A stretch of DNA of 64,000 nucleotides. Origin: Notamacropus eugenii. Taxonomy: Eukaryota > Chordata > Mammalia > Diprotodontia > Macropodidae. The notes beneath the pieces were generated by a model. The model had not been told where the DNA came from. It ran no database searches and saw nothing but the letters and a program-made list of their open reading frames with translations. A program made the position numbers and the translations under genes. Shown in pieces: positions 60,001-62,599 of the stretch (positions are counted from its first letter, which is position 1; each line of letters opens with the position of its first letter). The stretch covers positions 1-64,000 of the forward strand of contig NW_027325123.1 in NCBI RefSeq assembly GCF_028372415.1, given 5' to 3'.

Positions 60001-62523
60001 ATGAAGTTCAATCACAGAATGTAGCATATCATTTTTTTTGTATTATATTTTGGTCGTTTTAATTCTTCTATACAGCACGACTATGGTGAAAATATGTATG
60101 TGTAGAACCTATATAAAATTGTATGCCATCCTAGGGAGGGAGGGGAGAGGTAGCAGGAAGGGAGGGGAAAAAAATCTAAAGTTATATGGTAGTGATTGTA
60201 TAATTGAATATACAAATTATTATTATATAAATTATATATTATGATTATATAAATAAAATTAATATAAAAAAGAAAAAAAGATATTTCTATATCTCTTGGT
60301 GGGTGGGGTCAAAGCATTTGAATATAAGTGCATGAGAAAAAAAGCTTAGGGAATGTTTTTCTTCCCAATTCTACTTCTCCTAAAAACATTGAGAACTCTT
60401 GAGCAAACATGCAAAGAAAAAACAACACTTTTGAAGTGGTGTTTTGGGTGGGAAAGACCTATATTCAAATCAACTCAATAAAAGTATATTATGCAAAAAA
60501 AAAAGGCAGGTCAATGTAAAAAAAAATCAAATTTAAAAATCCATGAAATCACTTGACATATGTATATCAAAACACGATTACTAAAACATCCTTATTTTAC
60601 GCCTGTGATATGTCTAGTAACAACCATGGCAATAATTATTATTTACAAATTGTGGTCATTTTTAATTTTTCCAAACTAGTGATGTCATTTTCATATTTTT
60701 CTAAGTGCTCAGTGGATTTTGTAAATAATATATTCTCAGTCAATTTTGGTATAGGTAGATGAATGAGTGCTTACATTTTATTAACTTATTCTCAAGATAC
60801 TAAGAAGAATTCAACTGAAAAAATTTTTATAATCCATCATCCTCTTTCAGAAATAGATACAATTATGTATAAGGTGGAACAGTGGAGAAAGTGTGCATAG
60901 AGTCAGGAAGACCTAATTTCAAATTCAGCTTTACATACTTAATTCTTCCACTGGAGAAGGAAATGGCCAACCACATGAGTATACTTACCAATAAAACCTC
61001 ATGGACAATATCATCCACAAGGTCACAAAGAATTGGAAACACATGAATGACTGAATAACAAATATATGAACTATGTTGAAAGTATAATTTTATTGAGCAT
61101 CCTAATATTATTCCAGTGATGAAGAATGATTTTTGTAAATTTCAAATGTGCTTTTCGTTTTCAGAATGCTAAAAATGTTATAAATGTTTTCATAACTTGA
61201 CAATGTCTCTTTGTTGCATCATTTTGTCTAGTAGGAAGAGTACTGTACATTTCAAATCCAGGCAGCCCATCTCCCGACTGGTACAAAGATTTTATTACAG
61301 ATTCTGATGCTAAAGTATTGGAACATTCTGGAAAAATGGTACTTCTTTTTGAAATTCTTAAAATGGCCGAGGAACTTGGAGATAAAGTGTAAGTAAGATA
61401 ATAAATTTCTTGAAAAAAATGGATTTGTGTTCATCTAAGTATGATTAAATTTCTTCCTCTTCTAATAGCATATTTTAAGTTTAAATTTAGTTGTTTATAT
61501 TTCTATCATCTAAATAAAGCTCATTTTGACATAAGGGCTAATTTTTGTGTGCTATCTTCAATACTCCTCAGAGGAATCCACAGTCAACTTTAGGCAACTA
61601 TTTCTTTAATGTATTTTTTTCTCTTTTCGGTTAAGAAGTACATTTTAACACTCTTACTTATAAATTAGTTTCATTGTGAAAAAAAAATTTAAAGAATCAC
61701 AGCCCATCACTTATAAGAACCACATTTCATATGTACTTTTTTATTCTCCATTGCATTTAATCAGCACAATGTTTTACACAAAGCTGATATTCCTTACATA
61801 AAAAGGAGAGTGAATCCAAGGGAGAGAAAATATTAGAACTAAATTTTATATTAAGCAGCAATGTACCACTTCCTATCAGATCAGTGATATTATTTATTAG
61901 ATAGCCATTGGTTTTCAGCATTAACTAATAGTATCATAGATTTTATCTGGAAAAAATAAATCATGACAAAATGAAACAAAGTAGTAAATAGAGTTCAGTT
62001 TCAAACTGTGGTCTTCTAACTCCAAGTCTGACACTCTGATGGGTTGCTGATATTATTCAATACTTAATATTTGGAATTGAATGTCTTTTTCACTAAAAGT
62101 CACTTTTACTAAACTGAAATACAAAATAAAAGTTAATGGTGGTCTACATTTACTTTGTTAGATTTTTAAAAATGGAAATGAGCCCAAACTGTTGGATTTG
62201 TACTGGGTTGTCCTTGATAAGGCAATTTCTCCTAAATTCTTCCGGTAAAGTCCCTTGTTCACTAGGTCTTTGCTATTTTTGTAGAATTCTTGTTTATATG
62301 TCCTTATGTATAAATGCGTGTAATACCAACAAATTATGATAACATGTAAAAGGACAACAGGGATCATGACAAGGAATTTTGAAAGGCCATTTCAGTAATA
62401 TCTTTTTTCCCCCAAGGCTGGTGTTTAGCCAATCTCTCATATCTCTAGACTTGATTGAAGATTTTCTTGAATTGGGCAGTAACGAAATATCAGATGATAA
62501 AGACAAACCTCGAATTTATAAAG
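11622..62523 (+). CDS. ATRY: ATRX-family SNF2 chromatin remodeller, probable Y-borne ATRY (spliced, 3' end outside window)
   Basis: Join of 22 coding exons: 11622-11642, 13941-13984, 14182-14291, 18494-18607, 23755-23864, 25279-25346, 29340-31009, 32881-32968, 34935-35037, 36122-36292, 37231-37369, 39585-39694, 44145-44291, 44478-44655, 46144-46281, 46729-46904, 47455-47572, 52771-52901, 57257-57345, 58201-58355, 61235-61388, 62417-62523. All junctions are GT-AG and all phases agree, giving 1380 codons without a stop. Residues 97-203 form the ADD domain (GATA-like plus PHD fingers, all Cys/His kept), 490-494 the LYVKL HP1-type box, 834-1380 the SNF2 ATPase (GLGKT at 910-914, DEGH at 1032-1035, TGTP at 1060-1063). 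In ATRX the ADD reads H3 with unmethylated K4 and trimethylated K9, and the ATPase moves nucleosomes in heterochromatin. The product to this point is about 692 codons shorter than human ATRX. The family is certain. ATRY rather than ATRX is inferred from the divergence and missing exons. Confidence 0.88.
12890..13570 (+). mobile_element. L2 (CR1-like) LINE 3' end, sense
   Basis: The sequence follows the L2 3' region: 'tggctccc-tattgcct', 'aacctagctc', 'actggcttcctggctgttcc', 'tcccaccttctgtaggaa', 'tatttatccagtatgtagctt', 'tagagtgtgagct-ttgaa-acagggactg' and the terminal 'tatgtgcttaata'. It is old and diverged, and lies in intron 2. The rest of that intron from 11643 is AT-rich; 12290-12400 looks like a scrap of L1 ORF2. 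Confidence 0.75.
13690..13900 (+). mobile_element. Marsupial tRNA-derived SINE (MAR1-type)
   Basis: It shows the hallmark order of this family: a tRNA-like head with 'ggcactaacctgga-tcaagaagac', then 'tttgcctcaatttcctcatc', 'tgtaaaatga', and the tail 'aagaaaaccccaaattgggtcac' ending in 'ggagttagaattgaaa'. It ends 40 bp before exon e3. This family is a good indicator of a marsupial genome. Confidence 0.8.
13941..13984 (+). CDS. ATRY: Exon e3: N-terminal Ser-rich segment
   Basis: The acceptor is ctttttctttttag and the donor AAAG|gttagt. It encodes [14 protein letters not shown] plus two bases of an Arg codon. It corresponds to human exon 4 (GTSSSEKSKSSGSS-R), is three codons shorter, and keeps the exit phase. 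Confidence 0.72.
14182..14291 (+). CDS. ATRY: Exon e4: acidic N-terminal segment
   Basis: The acceptor is attttatttag and the donor GAAG|gtaatt. It codes for residues 22-58. The core ([12 protein letters not shown]) aligns with human KP...ESDDEKPLDDE from exon 5. It is 110 bp against a remembered 128 in human, a loss of exactly six codons. The segment is poorly conserved in all ATRX proteins and probably unstructured. Confidence 0.75.
14370..14525 (-). mobile_element. ERV pol RNase H fragment (antisense)
   Basis: On the minus strand the translation shows the retroviral RNase H signature: an AQRAE block followed about 20 residues later by IYTD. The frame is open for only about 150 bp. It probably belongs with the antisense class I ERV relic at 16.3-18.0 kb, separated from it by later insertions. 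It lies immediately downstream of exon e4. Confidence 0.6.
14530..15000. repeat. Probable dispersed repeat, family uncertain
   Basis: The text at 14575-14720 (gcacttgactttgttttgag..., 'cagatcaccagcctcacttctcctccagagccatctgaatcc') resembles a repeat block I associate with marsupial SINE-type elements, but I cannot name it or fix its ends. Short frames here carry no domain. 15000-16260 is AT-rich intron with a short (CT)n at 15580-15601 and nothing else I can support. Confidence 0.4.
16290..18040 (-). mobile_element. Class I (gammaretrovirus-like) ERV gag-pro-pol relic (antisense)
   Basis: Read right to left on the minus strand: nucleocapsid-like CCHC zinc-knuckle remnants at about 17640-17745, a protease active-site block DTGAT at about 17463-17500, and C-terminal reverse transcriptase/connection blocks at 16450-16850 (an FLG..FYR-like stretch and a later GQPL-V-TPH-like stretch). 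All are scattered across frames with many stops and frameshifts, so the copy is dead. The order gag-pro-pol is preserved. It lies in the intron between e4 and e5, opposite to the gene. Confidence 0.65.
18494..18607 (+). CDS. ATRY: Exon e5: linker before the ADD domain
   Basis: The acceptor is ttaaattgtag and the donor GTGG|gtaagt. It encodes residues 59-96, including [16 protein letters not shown] and a Lys-rich end (KIETKTLKK), matching human VIVQPEPVLNEDKDDF ... KMKTENLKK. Its length of 114 bp equals human exon 6 as I remember it. Conservation rises here toward the ADD domain. Confidence 0.9.
18610..20470. other. Intron sequence, little recognisable
   Basis: AT-rich intron. 19490-19525 and 20270-20400 are TA/TG-type microsatellites. 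19915-19990 looks like the truncated left end of a minus-strand marsupial SINE ('tgtctgacactctgcgaccc'). 19990-20260 may be an L1 3'-end fragment on the minus strand. No exon candidate fits the ATRX frame in this interval. Confidence 0.5.
20480..20900 (-). mobile_element. Possible solo-LTR fragment (antisense)
   Basis: The minus strand carries an AATAAA signal (tttatt at 20583-20588) followed by a CT-poor R/U5-like stretch toward 20485. A second block at 20900-21190 has a similar look. No coding remnants adjoin. This is an interpretation from layout only. Confidence 0.3.
21215..22000 (-). mobile_element. L1 ORF2 relic (antisense)
   Basis: The text 'tttagatctgaatttatttgtg...' at 21227-21340 matches the better preserved L1 block at 26790-26890, which is ORF2 on the minus strand. 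The continuation to about 22000 is consistent with the same element. Heavily decayed. Confidence 0.45.
22560..23060. repeat. Candidate LTR or DNA-element relic
   Basis: A compositionally distinct, less AT-rich block beginning 'agggacctgggcagatttgcaagaagg' and ending near 'cttccttgtgtttataag'. It looks like a dispersed repeat (LTR-sized, no coding capacity) but I cannot name the family or confirm ends. Confidence 0.3.
23115..23310 (-). mobile_element. Marsupial tRNA-derived SINE (MAR1-type), antisense
   Basis: Reverse orientation of the family seen at 13.7 kb: 'gtcagactctttatgatcccatttag', 'tttttttggcaaagatactggagtgg', 'ctcattttatagatgtggaaactg', 'acatagctagtaagtatctgag', 'ggatttgaaatcag'. 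Near full length. Confidence 0.85.
23755..23864 (+). CDS. ATRY: Exon e6: first half of ADD domain (GATA-like finger)
   Basis: The acceptor is ttgatttgttttag and the donor AAG|gtatgt. It encodes residues 97-133, with the CTAC pair at 106-109 and the closing LICK (C132). The text [18 protein letters not shown] is nearly identical to human [18 protein letters not shown]. Its length of 110 bp equals human exon 7. All zinc ligands are present, so the fold should be intact. Confidence 0.95.
24700..24850. mobile_element. MIR-type SINE fragment
   Basis: Core text 'tttccaaagtgcattacatatacaatcttgtttgatgctc', with 'aataccta...ttgattaagaaattaag', is the MIR/CORE-SINE 3' half read in reverse. A short (TG)n follows at 24938-24963. 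Confidence 0.6.
25279..25346 (+). CDS. ATRY: Exon e7: middle of ADD domain
   Basis: The acceptor is gattccttttttag and the donor GCAG|gtaggg. Residues 134-155 read [22 protein letters not shown]. Compared with human this has F to Y, D to E and M to I changes only. The Tyr-Tyr and Asp residues that in ATRX contact the H3 tail (K9me3 pocket and unmodified K4) are kept. 68 bp, as human exon 8. Confidence 0.95.
25432..25490. repeat. (TA)n(TG)n microsatellite
   Basis: A TA run followed by a (GT) run and a tgtatatg tail, 86 bp downstream of exon e7. Confidence 0.9.
25550..29190 (-). mobile_element. L1 retrotransposon, antisense, rearranged
   Basis: Read right to left: a 5' leader ending 'atagcagtgttgaggc...' and ORF1-region text at 28300-29190; ORF2 endonuclease text ([19 protein letters not shown]) at about 27870-28060; reverse transcriptase blocks at 27190-27400; a later ORF2 block at 26520-26770 (FIWKNKK-R motif); the ORF2 C-terminus ([13 protein letters not shown]) at 26000-26053; and a 3' UTR to about 25550. 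It is internally deleted and full of frameshifts. It occupies most of the intron just before the large exon. Confidence 0.75.
29340..31009 (+). CDS. ATRY: Exon e8: giant central exon (PHD finger, HP1 box, Lys/Ser/Glu-rich tail), shortened
   Basis: The acceptor is atatttcag and the donor GTCAG|gtatgt. Residues 156-712. It opens with the PHD finger: C158, CC166-167, C170-H171, C175, C178, then C200 and C203. The Arg of CIWRNLG (R181) matches human R246, the commonest ATR-X mutation site. A helical block ([13 protein letters not shown]..., LEEHLNKK) follows and then an LYVKL box (30340-30354, residues 490-494) matching the HP1-binding box of ATRX. The rest is disordered and rich in Lys, Ser and Glu. 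Human exon 9 is about 3074 bp as I remember it. This one is 1670 bp, a net loss of 468 codons with both phases kept. Identity outside the ADD is low. The uninterrupted 556-codon frame argues for selection. Confidence 0.97.
30340..30354 (+). other. LYVKL HP1-type binding motif within exon e8
   Basis: Five codons read LYVKL and are followed by S-P-I, against LYVKL-T-P-V in human ATRX, where an LxVxL motif binds the HP1 chromoshadow domain. It is an island of identity in otherwise diverged sequence. Confidence 0.75.
31400..31780 (-). mobile_element. Possible L1 5'/ORF1 region fragment (antisense)
   Basis: T-rich text ending 'ggcctattccaccatctttccagaattg' resembles the minus-strand 5' end of other marsupial L1 copies. 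The family was not resolved. The remaining intron on both sides is AT-rich without features. Confidence 0.35.
32060..32800 (-). mobile_element. L2 LINE 3' region, antisense, degraded
   Basis: The motif order of the reverse L2 tail is present: 'cagtcaacacacacttactgcaaat', 'gcagacactctcctaagtagtgggaatg', a reduced middle, and 'gaataataggaagtcactagaatttattgagtag-ggaatgatgttg'. Old and interrupted. Confidence 0.5.
32881..32968 (+). CDS. ATRY: Exon e9: short linker, counterpart of human exon 10
   Basis: The acceptor is a T-rich tract ending atcaag, and the donor ACAAG|gtagtt. Residues 713-741 read [19 protein letters not shown]... The human run of six Asp is reduced to DD. It is 88 bp against 73, five codons longer, in phase. 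An alternative acceptor at 32893 would break the frame. In human ATRX the next exon supplies the DAXX-binding helix. Here the next usable exon is the counterpart of human exon 14. Confidence 0.82.
33380..33970 (-). mobile_element. L2 LINE 3' region, antisense, with inserted (CA)n
   Basis: Text such as 'aaacacttactatttaccaggcac', 'gaggaagaacctggagc-gagaaatggag', 'aaggagactggaaagg' and 'ttaggaaaatcactcaatggc' follows L2 in reverse. A (CA)n microsatellite sits at 33546-33600. It fills much of the intron from which human exons 11-13 are missing. Confidence 0.6.
34450..34492 (+). pseudogene. Possible relic of the lost DAXX-binding exon
   Basis: The stretch 'aaaatgcttttgatgtgaaaaatattgataaat' can be read K-M-L-L-x-stop-K-I-x-x-N and resembles the start of human ATRX exon 11 (KKMLLEEIKANL), with an AG about 10 bp upstream. 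It contains stop codons and no donor in phase. The similarity is short and could be chance in AT-rich DNA. Confidence 0.2.
34818..34860. repeat. (TG)n microsatellite
   Basis: A perfect (TG)n run of about 20 units in the intron, 75 bp upstream of exon e10. Confidence 0.95.
34935..35037 (+). CDS. ATRY: Exon e10: basic segment, counterpart of human exon 14
   Basis: The acceptor is attccctatcag and the donor AAG|gtatat. Residues 742-776 contain [16 protein letters not shown], matching human [18 protein letters not shown]. The length of 103 bp is identical to human. A second AG five bases downstream (34939) would read into a TAG, so 34934 must be the splice site. It begins with a 2-base carry, exactly compatible with e9, so skipping the three human exons leaves the frame whole. 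Confidence 0.93.
35098..35175. repeat. (TA)n/(TATATGGATG) microsatellite
   Basis: Imperfect TA repeat interrupted by two copies of 'tatggatgta', downstream of exon e10. Confidence 0.85.
35600..35815 (-). mobile_element. Marsupial tRNA-derived SINE (MAR1-type), antisense
   Basis: 'cagtcatttttcagttgtgtccaactcttcatgaccccatgtggggttttcttggcaaagatattgg' followed by 'cacataactagtaagtgcctgag' and 'gatttgaactcagg' is a near-complete reverse copy. Confidence 0.88.
36122..36292 (+). CDS. ATRY: Exon e11: charged helix before the ATPase, poly-Glu tract absent
   Basis: The acceptor is ccaattattacag and the donor GAG|gtgaat. Residues 777-833: [22 protein letters not shown]... then [22 protein letters not shown], a strongly charged predicted helix matching human exon 15. 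The exon is 171 bp against about 240. The missing 23 codons correspond to the long run of Glu in human ATRX, of which only NLSEN remains at the exon start. Confidence 0.94.
36525..36800 (-). mobile_element. L1 3' UTR fragment, antisense
   Basis: 'ttttcaacatttacttccataagttttaaatttttcc' followed by 'gacatgtgttcccattacacataaa' and 'cagtcatgttgcatagaagaattacagcaa' is the reverse of the marsupial L1 3' end, also seen at 25560-25760. Confidence 0.7.
37231..37369 (+). CDS. ATRY: Exon e12: entry to the SNF2 ATPase domain (Q-motif region)
   Basis: The acceptor is ccctttttcttgcag and the donor GATG|gtatgg. Residues 834-879 include [15 protein letters not shown] and LKPHQIDG, the conserved start of the SNF2 helicase domain. 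One codon shorter than human exon 16. Conservation jumps from here onward. Confidence 0.96.
38364..38411. repeat. (TG)n microsatellite
   Basis: (TG)n with single TA interruptions inside the 3' UTR part of the HAL1-like element. The same position in the sister copies (41457-41502, 53775-53807) is also TG-rich, so it came with the element and expanded. Confidence 0.9.
38887..38931. repeat. Pure (CTG)15 trinucleotide repeat
   Basis: Fifteen uninterrupted CTG units on the + strand ((CAG)15 on the minus strand), within the 5' leader of an antisense HAL1-like element in intron 12. In transcripts of this gene it would be a CUG repeat. It is not in coding sequence. Confidence 0.97.
39585..39694 (+). 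CDS. ATRY: Exon e13: ATPase motif I (Walker A)
   Basis: The acceptor is tttattttacatag and the donor CAG|gtaaca. Residues 880-916 include [29 protein letters not shown] with the Walker A lysine at 913 (human K1600). Differences from human are conservative (VKKTKKSP to IQTKKSA). 110 bp, as human exon 17. The ATP-binding loop is intact, so catalytic competence is expected. Confidence 0.98.
39935..40420 (-). mobile_element. L2 LINE 3' region, antisense
   Basis: 'agaaaagtgtatttggtaaatc', 'ggaccaaggtgaaggttttaaatgctag', 'ttttatatttcatcttccttgtaatgg' and 'aagagaaatgacatgggcac' follow the reverse L2 tail in order. Diverged. Confidence 0.5.
40566..40619 (-). mobile_element. Marsupial SINE, left part, split by HAL1 insertion
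   Basis: 'ttattgtgtccaactctttgtgatcccatttgaggtttt' is the start of a reverse SINE that breaks off at 40619 and resumes at 43505 after a 2.9 kb insertion. The shared 15 bases at the break are the target-site duplication of that insertion. Confidence 0.88.
40620..43504 (-). mobile_element. HAL1-like (ORF1-only L1) element with 15-bp TSD, antisense
   Basis: The element is 2885 bp and is flanked by the identical 15-mer cccatttgaggtttt at 40605-40619 and 43505-43519. Right to left: a 5' leader starting 'ggaccgagccatgatggcag', ORF1 beginning near 42740, coiled-coil at 42291-42563 (heptad-rich Glu/Lys/Leu), RNA-binding half at 41826-42203, then directly the 3' UTR to a T-rich tail. No ORF2 endonuclease or reverse transcriptase is present between ORF1 and the 3' UTR. 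ORF1 has frameshifts, so the copy is inactive. Confidence 0.82.
43505..43715 (-). mobile_element. Marsupial SINE, right part of the split copy
   Basis: It resumes with 'cccatttgaggttttgttgtcaaagatactggagtgctttgcc', then 'cagggtcacacagatagtaagtatttgag' and 'gatttgaactcagg'. With 40566-40619 it makes one interrupted reverse SINE, proving the SINE is older than the HAL1 insertion. Confidence 0.88.
44145..44291 (+). CDS. ATRY: Exon e14: ATPase motif Ia
   Basis: The acceptor is a T-tract ending ttttag; the donor is AAG|gtgctg. Residues 917-965: [16 protein letters not shown]..., [13 protein letters not shown] and NEFEKWQE, nearly identical to human. 147 bp, equal to human exon 18. The donor departs from consensus at +3 to +6 (gctg instead of aagt), although the phase and the conserved K-L-K ending leave no better site nearby. 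Confidence 0.95.
44478..44655 (+). CDS. ATRY: Exon e15: ATPase segment between motifs Ia and II
   Basis: The acceptor is tttcttttggcaaag and the donor CCAG|gtaaaa. Residues 966-1024 include [18 protein letters not shown] and [20 protein letters not shown]. 178 bp, equal to human exon 19. It is separated from e14 by only 186 bp, the shortest intron placed here apart from e3-e4. Confidence 0.96.
44815..44985 (-). mobile_element. MIR-type SINE, antisense
   Basis: 'attatctccattttataaataagaaaattgagtctcagagaagtta' followed by 'caggattcaaacccaggtctt' is the classic reverse MIR core. Confidence 0.75.
45000..45480 (-). mobile_element. L2 LINE 3' region, antisense
   Basis: 'atatgccaggtattgtgataggtgctgtgga', 'agttcctgctttaaggaac-ttctattcta' and 'gtgctttaggaaagtccctttggcaac' follow the reverse L2 tail. 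It is followed by unassigned intron to 46143. Confidence 0.6.
46144..46281 (+). CDS. ATRY: Exon e16: ATPase motifs II (DEGH) and III
   Basis: The acceptor is aattttttggtag and the donor GAAT|gtaagc. Residues 1025-1070: [17 protein letters not shown] with DEGH at 1032-1035 (the ATRX form of the DExH Walker B box), then [17 protein letters not shown] with TGTP at 1060-1063. The protein sequence is identical to human ATRX over this exon as I remember it; 138 bp equals human exon 20. The strongest case for retained enzyme function. Confidence 0.98.
46729..46904 (+). CDS. ATRY: Exon e17: SNF2-specific insert region
   Basis: The acceptor is atctttcttttcttag and the donor CAC|gtaaat. Residues 1071-1129: [33 protein letters not shown]..., nearly identical to human exon 21 (176 bp in both). 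The last codon is His where human has Gln (CAC for CAG), so the base at -1 of the donor is C and not the usual G. Confidence 0.96.
47455..47572 (+). CDS. ATRY: Exon e18: linker after the first RecA lobe
   Basis: The acceptor is tggttatttaacag and the donor CCAG|gtacaa. Residues 1130-1168: [37 protein letters not shown], matching human exon 22 closely. 118 bp in both. Confidence 0.96.
47998..48075. repeat. (AT)n microsatellite
   Basis: About 75 bp of nearly pure TA dinucleotides with two phase shifts at 'atacat' and 'atgtat'. It is self-complementary, so cruciform-capable. Confidence 0.93.
48640..49095 (+). mobile_element. L2 LINE 3' end, sense
   Basis: Sense-orientation L2 tail: 'cccctgaaatttcacattctacaggagacctttcc', 'tagattacaagtttttgaaaggactgtctttt' and 'cttagttcttagcacagtacctggaaaataa'. 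Diverged copy. Confidence 0.65.
49560..51430 (+). mobile_element. L1 ORF2 3' half relic, sense
   Basis: It contains the post-YXDD part of reverse transcriptase ('aggatgcctgttaccatcagtattattcaatattg', 'aaataactatggacagcataaaatac') and the ORF2 C-terminal region at 50889-51230 ([18 protein letters not shown]). A marsupial SINE is inserted at 50345-50545. Many stops. Confidence 0.7.
50345..50545 (-). mobile_element. Marsupial tRNA-derived SINE nested in L1, antisense
   Basis: 'gttttgttcagtcatttttcagtaatacctgatgtttgtgagctttttt' ... 'ggttttcttggcagagataccagagtgctttgc' ... 'tccactgtaccacttaactg'. It interrupts the L1 ORF2 text, so it is younger than that L1. Confidence 0.78.
51950..52165 (+). mobile_element. 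MIR/CORE-SINE, sense
   Basis: 'gtgactgtggaaaagtcacttaacctgactttcttaatttccttatctgtaaaatg', followed by 'gtgaaaatcaaatgagacatttgcaaagcgctcagcacaat'. Confidence 0.75.
52771..52901 (+). CDS. ATRY: Exon e19: start of the second ATPase lobe
   Basis: The acceptor is ctgccttttattatcag and the donor AAG|gtaaat. Residues 1169-1212: [38 protein letters not shown]. Only the first residues (VAGSIT against human VGNNS) differ notably. 131 bp, equal to human exon 23. Confidence 0.96.
52948..55704 (-). mobile_element. HAL1-like (ORF1-only L1) element with 15-bp TSD, antisense
   Basis: The element is 2757 bp and is flanked by the identical 15-mer ttctgatttcatttt at 52933-52947 and 55705-55719. Right to left: a strongly GC-rich 5' leader (55704 to about 55030, starting 'ggggcagagccaagatggcgg'), ORF1 from 55029 (MPRKGKR) with an intact coiled-coil stretch to about 54690 before a frameshift, an RNA-binding half near 54150-54480, then the 3' UTR directly. 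No ORF2. It inserted 46 bp downstream of exon e19. Confidence 0.85.
55720..56865. other. Intron, nothing recognised
   Basis: Moderately T-rich intron between the HAL1-like insertion and a MIR. It may hold an old L2 fragment ('cctcctcactattcagtcaaaacttc' area), but I cannot support it. No exon-like open frame in the ATRX register. Confidence 0.45.
56870..57045 (-). mobile_element. MIR-type SINE, antisense
   Basis: 'acaacttatggtttacaaggcac', then 'gattgtccccatcttacagatgagaaaactgaagtttctaga': reverse MIR core, well recognisable. Confidence 0.75.
57257..57345 (+). CDS. ATRY: Exon e20: acidic insert in the ATPase
   Basis: The acceptor is aaatttttcccttcag and the donor CCCAA|gtaaat. Residues 1213-1241: [27 protein letters not shown]. 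It matches human exon 24, 89 bp in both. It is the surface insert that separates the two RecA lobes in ATRX and is more variable than the flanking core. If this intron were retained the frame would stop at once (AAG-TAA). Confidence 0.94.
58201..58355 (+). CDS. ATRY: Exon e21: Lys/Ser-rich insert with [15 protein letters not shown]
   Basis: The acceptor is ataatcttttcctag and the donor GGAA|gtaagt. Residues 1242-1293 begin with a Lys run, then [25 protein letters not shown]. It matches human exon 25. It is 155 bp against about 170: five codons fewer, mostly from the Gly/Lys-Ser run. It contains nine consecutive A after the first base, a slippage-prone site. Confidence 0.94.
59820..60260 (+). 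mobile_element. L1 3' end, sense
   Basis: The ORF2 C-terminal text 'tggaaagacttatatgatctgatgctgagtgcaa', then a 3' UTR 'ctcatccagagaaagaactatg' and the G-rich block 'agggagggaggggagaggtagcagg', ending in an A/T-rich tail. The interval 58400-59800 before it is AT-rich intron without clear features. Confidence 0.65.
60880..61055 (+). mobile_element. Marsupial tRNA-derived SINE, sense, diverged
   Basis: 'ggtggaacagtggagaaagtgtgcatagagtcaggaagacctaatttcaaattcagc' gives the tRNA-like head, followed by 'ggagaaggaaatggccaacca' and 'acctcatggaca...aaggtcacaaagaattgg'. Confidence 0.72.
61235..61388 (+). CDS. ATRY: Exon e22: second RecA lobe, KMVLLFEIL helix
   Basis: The acceptor is a tandem tagtag: AG at 61230-61231 or 61233-61234. 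The second gives 154 bp, equal to human exon 26; the first adds one codon (Ile-Gly instead of Arg at the junction, in frame). The donor is AAAGT|gtaagt. It encodes residues 1294-1344: [45 protein letters not shown]. Nearly identical to human after the first ten residues. Confidence 0.95.
62417..62523 (+). CDS. ATRY: Exon e23: helicase motif IV region (last exon in window)
   Basis: The acceptor is cttttttcccccaag and the donor AAAG|gtaagt. Residues 1345-1380: [19 protein letters not shown] then a short variable stretch and KDKPRIYKG. 107 bp, equal to human exon 27. Helicase motifs V and VI and the C-terminus must lie to the right of the window, so the gene is cut off here. Confidence 0.97.
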
Positions 62524-62599
62524 GTAAGTCTACCCTTTAATGCTGAATTTCTGGGGTAAAAAGTCTTGATATCAGTGAAGAAAACTGGTGAACTAATAA

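Noticed and set aside
11622..62523. Processed pseudogene or dead ATRX copy
   Set aside because: Introns with consensus splice sites, a continuous 1380-codon frame, and intact Walker A, DEGH, TGTP and all ADD zinc ligands argue against it within the window; the part to the right is unseen.
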